64,000 nucleotides of DNA, from NCBI GenBank assembly GCA_024516155.1, contig JAJJXM010000061.1, forward strand, positions 62,001 to 126,000, given 5' to 3'. The position numbers and the translations under genes were made by a program. Below the pieces are notes generated by a model. It was not told where the DNA came from, made no database searches, and was given only the letters and a program-made list of their open reading frames with translations. Source of the stretch: Pyronema omphalodes (lineage: Eukaryota > Ascomycota > Pezizomycetes > Pezizales > Pyronemataceae). This document shows positions 36,761 through 47,937 of this stretch, piece after piece (within the stretch, counting starts at the first letter, position 1; every line of letters begins with the position of its first letter).

Positions 36761-37245
36761 ATGTCCGTCGAAAACTTTGACGAGAAATCCGTTTACCCCA
36801 GTACCCAAGCTAGTACACCCGGTTTCGATACGCCGCCTGCAAGCGAGATCATGTCTACCTCCCCAACGGCCAATCTTCAAATGACATCGTCGATCTACGA
36901 AAACATGTTCAAGAACTACCAGAACACCTTTATGAATCTGGGAGTGGAGATGAAAAGACTAAAGAAAGAAATAAGAGACCGGTGGAGCATAATGCGGCTA
37001 TTGAAAAGGGGTTGGAGACATTGAGTGAGGTGAATGTCAAGCTTTGTGAGGCTAACAACGACGCGATAATGAAGCCAGCAGAAGCTATGGAGAAAAATGC
37101 TGAGCTTTAGAAGAAATATAGCGGGTGCTAAGGGTTGAAAGAGGTTCTATGATGGAAAAAGAGATTTGAGGAGCTGGATTATTGAGGTATTGAAAATCAT
37201 GAACGGATGGAGCAGATGAAAAAAAAAAGATAGTAGAAGCTCGGG
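36761..37245 (+). pseudogene. Decayed coiled-coil protein gene
   Basis: The frame from ATG 36761 reads well (MSVENFDEKSVYPSTQASTP, later IYENMFKNYQNTFMNLGVEM and KRLKKEIRD) but breaks near 36980. Past that point the next frame continues with matching character (VEHNAAIEKGLETLSEV, LCEANNDAI, AEAMEKNAEL) to a stop at about 37108. Further on, stop-broken stretches still look like coiled coil (KRFEELD, ENHERMEQMKKK). The simplest reading is one single-base frameshift plus several later nonsense changes in a former gene for a coiled-coil protein. No family is recognised. An unrecognised intron at the frame break is possible but I see no good donor/acceptor pair there. Confidence 0.55.
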
Positions 37246-39440
37246 TCTTGTTGCACAGAACTTTTAATGGGTGACAATGAATTAATCAGTGTAATCAAAA
37301 ATAGCCTATGATCCGAGTAAGCCGGACTAAAATTGGCACCATACCACGTGGGGAGAAGGGCTCACAGTTTCGCTATGTGGCACGGCATCAATACAAGGAA
37401 TTCAATCCACTTCAACTCTATCTTCTAGAAATATTATCATGTGTTGACACGCTTCGTGATGGAGACTCGCCAAACTTGTTAAATTAAACTTCGAATTTTA
37501 TTCAGGTTATCTAAAGCATCTGGTGGTATAAGATGGTCACAACGAAATATTCAAAAACTGGGAGCGTGTATTCCAGATGGATTGTATCGATTTTCTGCCA
37601 GTTAGAAACGACAGCAGTTGTTTTTTTTCTTATATATCTTCACGAAGACTAAGTAATGACATGGATCCGAATGGATTCAACTGTCCAGTCCCATGGCAAC
37701 CTACCACCTCTGCCGTCAATCAATAAATCTAGCCAAAGGTCTTTCAGCGACAAAGACATCATTTTATCACCACATACTAACTGTAGAATCTCATTTCATT
37801 TACTTAGCTCCTATTTTCTGAAAATCTACTAAAACAAAATACTCTGTTATGATTTCTGTTCTGTCTGGACTACTACGCGTGCAAGTCTTTTTTTCTCTTT
37901 TCCCCGTCATTGGACGTTCTTTCTTGTGCTAACATCACTCATCCTCGTAAGGACTACACAGCAATAATTAAGAAACTCGCTAAAATTCCGCTATATATCC
38001 ACCGCCCTAACTCACACGCTCAATTCATAAAACCAGAACTAGAATCAAAATCAAAATCAAATCAAAATCACAATATCTCACACTCTCAATCCATTCAGTG
38101 ATTTGAAATTTCAGCATATTTGAAACTTCCACATCTAAAGAAAAAAACTGCCACTTCCTACCACACAACAGTTGAATATTCCAAAATAAAATCTCAATTC
38201 ATTATTATTCTTTTATTGAAAAGAAAAGGAGGGAAATAGCCCCAATTAAAAGAAAAATCACAAGAAAAGAAAAACAAAAGACCATAAAAACAATGTTACC
38301 ATACTATACCATACCATAGCCAAGATCTTAAATTTACATATATATTAACAGCAAAAGTAAATCCCAACGAACGATATATAGAAAGCACAATCAGTTTTTA
38401 CTTACTTTCCTATTCCGTTCATTTTCGCTTGTGGAGTTGATAAGGGCCGGATCAGATGAACATGATGCCCTGCCTTTACCCGGATTCGGGTTCTTGTACG
38501 GGTAGGTATCGATAACGGATACATAGTCGATAATCGATAACAGATAAGCGAACCGAAGCGATGGGCTTCTTTTATTTATGATGGCGAGGGTTACGACATT
38601 CAACATTATTGATACCACCAATATATCTTCACAAGCATGAAAAAAATGAAAACTAATTCAACGTGATTTGGAGAGATTTCTCAATTAACCAGTGGAAAAA
38701 AGGAACTTCTTTTGTAATTCGTTTATGGGTATTACTTTACTTCGTCTTTCATTCCTTTTGAACAAAAAAAAGAAGAATTATACAATTGTATCCCATTCGG
38801 AATGTTTCTTCCTGTTCCATAAACATATCTCCTGCGAGTCAAAGAAAACTAAAGCTTAAGAAAACGAAGAACAAGAAAACAATAACCCCCCACAAGGCCT
38901 CTTGTAGCTGATATCTTTATCAACCGATCAATAACCAAAATGAATGCAAACAACTCTTCAAAAACAAAAAAAAAATACAACAGGCTAAAAAAGTGAGAAA
39001 AAAAAAGAATACACTAAACTCCGAAACAAGAAATAAAATCTACAATAGGGCTATAATGCAGTTGCTAAACGCCTGATGAACAGAAAAACAGAAAAGGGTA
39101 TAAAAAAAACAATAAAGAAAACAATGAAAAAAATAAAATACAGACCAGTAATGACAAGTGAGTTAAGTGATCCGAAAGTCGAAAAACTCAATAACTTAAA
39201 AAAAAAGTTTCAACCAAACCCGCCCAATGATGATAAATGATTATGAATGCAGCCTGATAAAAAATCCAACCCGAACCTGAAACCAAAAAATGTGCTTTCA
39301 TAAGGAGCGTATGCATTATTTCTCCAATAACCCTTTACTTCTTTTACTCATAATCGAGTCTTCTCTTCCATCCTCGAGTATCCTGTGTATCTCATCCCCC
39401 ACATCCTTCTAAAATCTCATCATGATGAACCCGAGACTCC
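37246..39440. other. A-rich downstream region of the palmitoyltransferase gene
   Basis: No gene recognised. From about 38,120 to 39,340 the plus strand is strikingly A-rich (repeated aaaaaa and aaaaag runs, few T runs), which is T-rich in the sense of the upstream minus-strand gene. Minor tandem pieces (aatcaaaatcaaaatc near 38,044). Confidence 0.5.
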
Positions 39441-41515
39441 TCATAACGTTCTCTCCGGCTCTTTAATTCCCGCCTCTTTCCTCAGCCTTCTAATGATATC
39501 CTCATTAAACCTATACCAACCCCTTGTTTGTATTCCACTGATGGCCCCTGTCCTACCCCCAGTCGTCCCTGCCTTTGGCACCCCCCACCATAACCCCCAC
39601 GTATACCAGGGTCCACCAAGCGACTCTTTGAAATTCGGATACCACCCTTGCAACTTCCAAGGATTTTCCCCTCTCTCCGTTTTGACAATAGCATAACACT
39701 TCTGTTGTTCCCCAGGCTTTGGATCATGAGGCAACCAAACACGAACTGCGGTCGTGACATATTCATCGGTTACTGGGTTGTAGACTGGACCTATGCCAGC
39801 AGCGGATGGACCTAGTGAGGTGGCTAATGGGTCTAGGAGCGCGAGTTGGTACACTTTGGTTTTAGCGGCTAGACTATCAACCGTAGAGATGTTGCCGAGG
39901 ATCAGTTGAGTGGTGGAGAGGGTCATGCCCAGGGAGAAGAGACCGAACAGGGATGCTCTGGGGTTTGACGTCAGGATCAGGTTGGCAAAATGGATGCAGC
40001 GGAGAGGAAGATAACCAGGGGAGGAGGGGGAGGGGGGGTCATACAAGGCGATGGTTGCTATCCATTTTCCGTCAACAGACTGAGTGTTGACGTTCTTTTC
40101 ATGGACTAAGAAAGCGAGGGTGACAATGATGAAGCCGCAGTATAGCATTCCGTAGACTACGACTTGGTAGAAGTATCGGAAAGACGTTTCGGCTACTACT
40201 CCGCCGACCCTGGGTGAGTGTTAATATGTGATGAGAAAGTAAGGGGGCTTAGGTTTTGCAGCTCGTGGAAGAGATGGGGAAGCAGGATGAGAAGATGCAA
40301 ACTCCGATGGCTTGCTTTCGTCATTTCATTACAGATCCCAAAATTGAGAATCCGCAGCTTTCGCTCCACTACCCTTATCTCCGTATTGAAAAACAAAACA
40401 AAACAAAAACAAATCACCCCTGAAAAGAGAAAACAACATACCAAGGACAAAAATGGTCCATCCTCATAACACATCTTCCCACCTCAGAGCAATGATGGCT
40501 TCGATCTGGTTTCCAACAATCACAAGTCGTGCAGTATCTCGGTAGCCCATCACTCTCACATACAAAACAATCCAATTCCAAGAACTCCGCCAAGTTACTT
40601 GAGCCCCTAGAACTACTCTGTGGCCGTTCTATCGGCTGCCATGAGCCTCTATAAGGGTTCGATTTACTTGCAACCTTCTTTGCTGCTTTGGCGTCGCGTT
40701 TTGCATCTTTGGCTGCCCTTGCCGTGTTTGGTGATAAGAAGCCGGCTAGGGACTGAGTGAAAGTTGGTGGTGCTGGAGTGGCCGATTTGGAAGCAGGAGC
40801 GGGAAATGGTGGTCCCGCGTTAGGCAGAGCTGAGGCTGTGCTCTCCCCAGTACCTGGAGGAATGAATCCGAATCCCCCTTCGGTATCGAGATTCATATCA
40901 TCCTGGTCCCTAATAACATCCTCTGCGTCGTCGCTGTCGTTTCCTTCATCCTCGGTGGCTTCGCCGCCGCTAAGAGAGCCAGGCCCATCAACTTGGGCTT
41001 TCTCGAGGGTTCTTTTGTTTTTCCGATTTCGACGCTTCTTTTTACCAGCAGCGGGACCACGCTTAACGTAGCCGGGGTTGAAGGTGAGGGTAGTTACAAT
41101 TCGAAGGTATGAAAGAAGGAGGAGGAGTAGGAGGATCGAGTAGACGATTATTAGGCCAGTGGCGGTTTTATGTCGGGAATGCGTCTGGATTAGATAGCGG
41201 ACTGTTTCGAGATGTTAGCTGTGACCTTAATCTTTCTCCGCTCGTGCTTTGCTCGTGATCTTGTTGTTACTCGTGCTGTTGCTTTGCTTCACACGTTTTC
41301 GCTCGATTTGATTGTTTGAATGAGTCGGAGTAGAATGTTGCTGATTCTTTGACAAAGCCCGCACCGACTCCAGTCGCGACAAACACGCTTCCTGCTTAGC
41401 ACTCACCACACACAAGATCCAGAAAAACCCAAGTCGCGAAGCCGATAACTCCGAGCATAAGCACGGGCATAAAATAAGCGACCCATATATTTAAAGTTCT
41501 TCGATGTTGTCCCAT
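39441..41515 (-). CDS. PFA5: Pfa5-type DHHC-family palmitoyltransferase (DHFC variant)
   Basis: Integral membrane protein S-acyltransferase. Three exons, 41515-41407, 41201-40442 and 40209-39441, join in frame to 545 residues; the introns (205 and 232 bases) have GTGAGT and GTATGT donors. Membrane segments lie at about 11-34 (WVAYFMPVLMLGVIGFATWV), 50-72 (GLIIVYSILLLLLLSYLRIV), 300-322 and near 365. The zinc-binding Cys-rich domain is split by intron 2: CFVCESDG, RYCTTCDCWKPDRSHHC, then EVGRCVMRMDHFCPW, continued by VGGVVAETSFRYF. The catalytic tetrad is DHFC (residues 285-288) rather than DHHC. As I recall, Pfa5 and Akr1 naturally use DHYC and fungal Pfa5 proteins use DHFC/DHYC, so this need not mean inactivity. 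Gene name by similarity of the ...VGGVV-ETSF-block; yeast orthology is inferred. Confidence 0.88.
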
Positions 41516-42632
41516 GATGCCGGTCTTCTCGTCGTCGCGGTGTCGAGCTGTCGACTGCTAGACGTTGCTGAAAGTTGTCGATGCCGTGAATTGATTATCG
41601 GTTGTCTCTCTCAGTCGCAAGTCGCAAGCAACCAACTGCTGCAGCTGTATGTAGCTTCCCTAAGGGGAGTAGATTGCCCAGAAATGGTTAAAGCTGTTTA
41701 CCCCGGACGCCAAGGGTTGGTATCGCAGAACGGAAGCAGGACGGGAAAGCAACGGGCGCGTGGAGTTAAAGGTGGTTGGTTTATTGAAAATCGAAAATCA
41801 AAAATCAAAAATTCAAGATTATTTTCTGAATTCAGAAGATATGCAATTGTATTTCTGGATAGACATATACCATGTGGAGATTGGATGACTATAATTAAAA
41901 AAAAGTGCAGCATTCAAAAAGTCACTAGTTGGTGATGAAGATATGGATGACGACAACTTAATCAATACTTCCAAGGAAACCCGAAGATAGTGTACGTACC
42001 ATGTATATGTAAGCATCTACGTACTTCTTATTGGAAAGGGTTGAGCTCAAATAACAGACGTATGCATGACATGGTGATGGGTTTCCCTGGTTTCCGCAGA
42101 GCGCGGTTGCAGACATATGGCGTGTTGGCGACGCCGGCTGCCACCTGTCACGGAGAGATCCAAATGCGAAGAACCTTGCATGGATTTCATGGTCTTTTCC
42201 ACTTTCATGAATTCTTACATACGCTTCGCTCACAAGTTTGAGTACAAAGATAGCTTCATTGTGGATTCAAATCGGAAATTCCGTTTTCTCGCCAACTCAC
42301 TCGTTCCATATAAACTCTGGATCTTGTCCGCCGTAACCCTACATATGTTTGTGACTACCCTGTTTAGCGAGAAGCGTAATGATTGGACAACCCCGGGCTG
42401 CACTCGCGAAGTTTAACCCCATCCTCTCTCACCGATGATCATCCTGCATAAGAACATGCAGAACAGATTTTGAAATCGATGAAGTGATGGGATTTTAGAC
42501 GATGAATGTGGCGAGGGAACAGCCCAAGATCAATCTGGAAACTGCCTTTTCTAGAATCTGTATGTATCAGCATCCTAAATTCCGAATTCCAGACTCAACC
42601 AACAAATGAGTGGAGAGGATTGATGAAAACTG
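41516..42632. other. Upstream region of the palmitoyltransferase gene
   Basis: No coding frame with support. An A-rich stretch (41,775-41,825) has repeated aaaatc units. Confidence 0.4.
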
Positions 42633-42902
42633 ATGATAACTGATGAACTGATGGAAGCCTTCCTCCAGAGTCAAAACAGCGGCGCCCGCAAGTTCCAACG
42701 CATCAACAACCGCGTTCCAACATCTCGTGGCAACGCCACTTCCATACAAGCTTGTGGAGAAGATATAACCTTCGATTTAAGCTTTCCAGACCCCCAACCT
42801 GCGGGCCCCAACTTTCGTGCAGACCCCGTACGTAACGCAGGCCGCAATGCGCACCTGAACGCGGCCCGTAAGATCGGCGCCACTAGTTCCACAAGTGGCT
42901 AA
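42633..42902 (+). CDS. Small hypothetical protein (89 aa)
   Basis: Intact ATG-started frame, hydrophilic, with an Asn/Arg/Ala-rich C-terminus (PQPAGPNFRADPV, then GRNAHLNAARK). A G-P pair is followed after eight residues by an Asn/His block spaced roughly like the zinc motif of the Cys/His genes further right, but no cysteines are present there; only one cysteine occurs in the whole protein (QACGED). It could be a chance frame. GC content seems higher than in its surroundings, which mildly favours coding. Confidence 0.3.
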   Translation: MITDELMEAFLQSQNSGARKFQRINNRVPTSRGNATSIQACGEDITFDLSFPDPQPAGPNFRADPVRNAGRNAHLNAARKIGATSSTSG

Positions 42903-43202
42903 GAAACTAAAAATTTGTCAGGCGACCTGGGCGACTTAGGCGAATTGTAGTTTTTAGTTTTCACGACGGAAGCTAAAGACGCGGGGAAGTTCAACAACCT
43001 TTCAAAGCTCTTGGACACCGGTGGCTTGGGTATTGGTTAGAGAGTTTGCCACTCGGTTGGCTTTGAATGGTTTTAGCTTGCGAAAAGTTACATGGTAGGT
43101 CGTTTTAAATTTGTAAATATCTCATAGTCAATACTCTAGGAAAGCGTCTTTCCTTTTGTTTCCCAATCCAAGAGATCGGTATCCCATCCCTACAATGCTA
43201 GC

Positions 43203-43830
43203 TCAGTCAATTTCTGGAGTAGAAATAATGGTAGGTGAGTCAGGCGATCCCTTCATAACATCTCGGTACGTCTTAGAGAAGAAGATTGCTTTTACACGAT
43301 GCAAATATCGGACGATACAGGTCAGGCAAATCAGGCTCACTGTAGGAGTGGGGGTTAGCTTGAGAGCTACAGGCGTATTGAGATCAGAATCAAAATGTGG
43401 GAGAGGAATCACGCACTTATCCATGTAGGGTGGTGCGGGTATGTATGTCTTGTAGACGTCGACTGCTAGTCTACTTACTTTCTAGGATCATGAACCAAAA
43501 GTGCGCAGGGCTATGTTTGTTTTTATATAATAGAAATATCAACGGTAGATCGAATGGAACATCATGATAAACAGCAATTCATTACGATACCTCTGAAGAC
43601 TAGTTTAGTGCAAGTTTTTGAGGACTTTTTGTTGCCACGTCAGGCGCACTTTTGTTTTCGGATAAGAACTAGTATCGAGCTGTGATTGTTGCAATGGGGG
43701 AGTTTTGAAGTTGTCCGACGTTGAGGTTGAAGTGGAGCATAACTGCAGCTTAGGGTTAGGATGTGGGTATGGCTAGGGCTAGAATGTTTGCTTTTCTGAG
43801 GTGCAGATATCGAACGATGTAACAAGTCAG
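43203..43830 (-). repeat. Two diverged copies of a short coding-like segment
   Basis: On the minus strand, a segment near 43,330-43,280 (TGACCTG, then CGTCCGATATTTGCATCGTG, then AAAAGCAA) recurs near 43,830-43,785 (TGACTTG, then CGTTCGATATCTGCACCTCA, then AAAAGCAA). Both contain a peptide like IVRYLH in one frame. The first copy lies in a 73-residue intact ATG frame (43424 to 43203); the second frame is broken. Probably a local duplication followed by decay, or two old copies of a longer element. Confidence 0.45.
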
Positions 43831-46800
43831 AGATGGAGGTAGGTGGAGATAGGTGGGGAGTCAGATGGAGATGGGTGCCTTAGGCTCAGCTCTTGGAAAT
43901 TGAGAAGTTCCGCAGAAGTTTGGAATTATCATGAGTAAGAAAAAAACAATATTTGTACTCCAGACCAAGAAAGACAAGAACTTTAGAACTAATCCTAGGA
44001 GTTGCTAATAAGCAAAACCAGGCAGAACAGGCGTACTTGGGAGATGATCTGATGTTGTTGGATACGATGAAGATTTATTGATGAGAGATTTAGCTAATTA
44101 AGTACATAAAAAATGAGCGAATTCATGGCAGCCAAACTGCACTCGTGTTTGTAAAAAATCTATGGCAGAATAACAACAACACTGAGATATAACAACTTCA
44201 TACGATGATGGTGCCTGATTCCTCATCGTCCTTCGGAATTGAAACAACGGTGTCTACATGTTCTTCAATGTGGATCTCCGGTACCCATGGAATATTGTGA
44301 TCTCTTCAGGGGTAGGACTAGTGGGTCGTTACTTTTCTGTGGCAGGAAAAAAGGAAGGATACTACGGGTCAGAGGAAAAAGAAGAAAGAATGATCTGGTA
44401 AGGTCTATATCCCGATAGCTTAAACAAAAGTCCATCCAACGAGTGGGGTGCACTCTGTGTTGGATATGAGGCCGAGAATAAGTAAATTTAATACACATAT
44501 GTCTTGCGTAGATGACGTTAACATCGAGAAAAAGAAACACTGTTTCAATCATCGCATATCACCGAGAAAAAGTCGCCGAGCGATACACGTCCGTTCTCAT
44601 CTTCCCTCTTCACCGAAGCCTTGGGTACTAAAGCTAATGTCCGCTATTAACCGATAACCTTCTCTGACTATGTTTATAGCCCAGTTACAATGCTATCTAG
44701 CCTCCTGTCTATAGACTGTCTCGAACTCCCATACCGGGGTGGGATTTAGCCTTCCATCGGATGAGTCTTCGCTGATTGATGTGCAAACTTACATAAATCC
44801 GAACTCCCCAGGCCAATGGTTAGACCTAATAAGTCTCAAACAAAATCGAGGTCCAAGATTTCGGAAGGCTAGGATTAAATCTCCGATATTGGACTGGCGT
44901 TTTCTTGATTCGTTTCGTTTGAATCTGGGGGATACCCGATAACCTGGTTTGATAAACGATAGCTTTTAAGCCTATTATTTCTTAGTGCCTTATCCCTTGT
45001 ATGCCTAATTTTCTGAAACCTGTTTCCCCGAGGAATAGGCGGGAGCCTTGTCGCTAGCGCGAGCCTGGTTTTCTCACCAAACCAAACACCATCATTACCA
45101 AATCCATGATATTCCACACGCCCTTTGGGCCCGAACAGCACTATAATTGACGTCTAAATGCACTGCCATTGAGGATTGAACTGCTTTGAATCAGTATGAC
45201 ATGATTTGAGGCTGCTTGCGTTGCTAACATGGTGTTATCTTGCATAACTTTAGACTAGGCTGGTAACCGCTATCAATCCTCCAACAAAAAAACCAATATG
45301 ATAATTACGAAGATTATTTACCGTTGGTGTATAAGCTCAGCCATACACGCAAACCACTAAATGAGTGTCATAGGTAGAATATGCATTGATTGTTGCTTGG
45401 CTAACTACCCAGGAGGGCATTCTGTCGTGTGCCTCTCAAAGAACGGGATGGGGACACGTGAGAATACAAAAAATATGGATGTTTATTGTGGCACAGCTAT
45501 GTTCTCGATGCCGTACAACCTTATATAGGATTATAACGGGATATTAATTTGATCTGAACGCAAGAGGCAAGGCAGATACCCCGGTGATAGCCACTGGAGG
45601 AAGGTTCCTGCCTTTAAAGTGATTCGGAGCCACCAATAAATTAATGGAACAACCACATAGATGCAGGAACTCTGGCTGACGGCTTATTGTACAAATGGAT
45701 GGATGCATTTGCGATTGGGCAGTGCGGGCTGCAACGCAGAAGAATACCCAGTGTCTAAATATGACCTTCACTCCCCCGTCGCTCATGGCTCAGTAACTAG
45801 ATACAAAACTTGATAACACATGGAGTTCACACAGCCGCCATTTTATTGGGCAATGCATGTATAACGTCCAAAAAGGCTCTATAGAAAATGCCGTGATGCA
45901 CTGGAGCTCGACATGCCGATACAATAACAACAATGGTGTCTCAAGAAGATCCAGAAACCTGTATTCTGATGTAAGCATGAGCAGCCGTGTTTCATTCCAC
46001 CCTGACGCTGAGCACGTCAACAACGCTGGGCGGACATCGTTCGCCCTGATATCGGATAAAATACACCATAATAGAACGATATCGGATCATTTCTTGTTAA
46101 TTCTTGAAACAGAACTGCTGCTGTGGCATCTGCAGATAACAGAATTGAAATATCTGAGACTGATTGACAATTTCACGACTATTTGATTTTGGCCTGAAAA
46201 AAAAAATCGGCTGTCTTCTTTACACAAATCCTGTATTTGTACATAGATTTGGAAATTCCGTTTTTCTTTAGCGAGCCTCGCCACCACAAGTCCAGAGTGT
46301 CCTCACATCCATTTGTTCAACGGAGTACATCGTTTAAAATCCGTGCCACTGGTGCCACTCGTTCCGCAATATATTTCTGGAATACCGATAGAGTCGGACA
46401 ATTTAGCCGTACTTGTACAGATTTGCAGTGTTTTGTGTTGCAGTCTAGAAACAATTTGCCCATGCGTTTTGTGGTACAGCCCGCGAGTATACGGGCTCCC
46501 CGGGCATTTCCTCTTTATCGCGGGAGACATACGGTGATTGAGCTGGAGAAATATCTTTCGCCTCTTTCGACCGTATCCAACCCCCCCCCCCCCCCCCCCC
46601 CCGCCGCCCCCCCTCCTGGCAATCTTCAACGTCAAGCTGGACATAGGTATGGTGGCATGAATACATAGACGCCTGACCCATGTTCATGCCCCCCAAAAAG
46701 GCAATCTTTATCGAAGCGTTAGCACTAGTCTAATAAGCGAGGCTGTCCTACTCGTGCGCGTGCTCAGAACTTAGTGAAACATGCTAGGGATCCCAAATCG

Positions 46801-47279
46801 CATCCCCTCCACCAATGTATGGCTGATATTTACTGATCATTGCTAACTCACACTCAGGAATACACACAAGTGGGAATCTTAGTCCTCACTGAGTTCTCTG
46901 GCTCCCTTTGTTTCTACAGATCCTACTTTTTCAAAATCCACCCCTAACAAGTACCACAAATTGCAATCATGAGCGAACGTCATGAACACAAGGATGTCAC
47001 CATATCAATAACCAGGGTAGAATCAGCATAGCCGACTTGATCTATCACAAAGGTGAACCAGGGATCATCTCATCTGTTGATGTTGTCAGTGAGTTATTGT
47101 ACCTGCTCATCTTCCAAGCCCAGCATCCGCCTGTGTAACAAATTTACACAGTTACAGACCATAGATAATATCATCCCCTTCATGCTGACATCCACTGGTT
47201 AGCCCAGTATCTATCTAGAACGACTGAAAGCGTACCAAGCGGCAAAGCGCGGCGACATACCAGCGGTGAGAACCCGTAT
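43831..47279. other. 3.4-kb stretch without recognisable genes
   Basis: Many short frames on both strands but nothing with family resemblance. Contains the C22 tract at 46,581. From 46,970 to 47,275 the plus strand has coding-looking fragments in different frames (MSERHEHKDVTI; then ISIADLIYHKGEPG in another frame; then YLERLKAYQAAKRGDIPA ending at a GTGAGA donor-like site), which could be a decayed or heavily spliced gene. I cannot assemble a clean model. Confidence 0.35.
46581..46602. repeat. C22 homopolymer with imperfect extension
   Basis: Twenty-two C residues, then gccg and a further C7 run. Creates artificial poly-Pro or poly-Gly in overlapping frames on either strand, so no protein is inferred from it. 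Confidence 0.95.
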
Positions 47280-47860
47280 CTACGTCCGCTTTCGATCCAC
47301 TGCTCTACATAGATATTCTTCACCGCACAACGCACATTGCGAACCTCGATTCATCGAACGATTCCTTATCCTCAACGTCCGTAGTTTCAGTATTGTCATA
47401 GACTTCCACGCACAAACTGCGCACCAAAATCCCCAAACGCAACTCCCCACCGCTGCGGAACAAGAAGAATCATAGGGAATAATCGCAAACCTCTGGGCTA
47501 TACATTTGGTAATATATTCCTTAAATGCATCAGATTCATGGGGAATGGGAGATGTATGACTTTTGAAGCCTAAACTATGCATATATGCTACTTCTCCGGA
47601 AGTCTTACTATTGCCTGTGAACGCCAATCATGATCTATATTCTCATCTGGCTTTGAGCCTGTCCTGAACCCCAGGGCAATCAATCCAAAGACCCTCACGG
47701 GCCACAGGCTGCCGAGATAAGACGCATTGTGGGGTTTGAAAACAGTGGTTGTGCTCAAAGAGGCTGGGTTGAAAGTTTTTGTAGGGCTGGAGAACAATAA
47801 TAATACCCCACCTGTACTGCTTTTTAGGGTTCTAGTACTGATGGATACTACTTTTGTCAT
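47280..47860 (-). CDS. Possible two-exon Cys-containing protein (163 aa)
   Basis: Two adjacent minus-strand frames join in phase 0 if 47520-47608 is an intron (GTAAGA donor, CTGATG branch, TTTAAG acceptor). Exon 1, 47860-47609 (84 codons), has a Ser/Thr-rich start and a hydrophobic LWPVRVFGLIALGF stretch. Exon 2, 47519-47280, encodes FWCAVCAWKS and, 20 residues later, QCALCGEEYLC near the C-terminus. This is a W-C-x2-C ... C-x2-C-G-x4-C pattern compatible with a zinc ribbon. The pattern loosely recalls the plus-strand Cys/His paralogues that begin 1.1 kb to the right. No promoter evidence, and the intron is predicted only from borders and phase. It may be a real gene, a diverged antisense relative, or chance. 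Confidence 0.35.
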
Positions 47861-47937
47861 ACAGGTTGCAATTATTACTTATTTCATCCGGAGACTAGAT
47901 CGTACCAGTAATCAGCCTTTCCGAGTTATCGGTTTAC

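Noticed and set aside
42790..42890. G-P followed by an Asn/His block in the 42.6-kb frame, considered a decayed family member
   Set aside because: It has no cysteines in the motif region and would need several Cys-to-Arg/Asn changes; kept only as an unknown small protein.
46237..46668. 143-residue plus-strand frame with a Pro tract, and its Gly-rich minus-strand counterparts
   Set aside because: The Pro and Gly runs are only translations of the C22 tract; the rest has no family signal on either strand.
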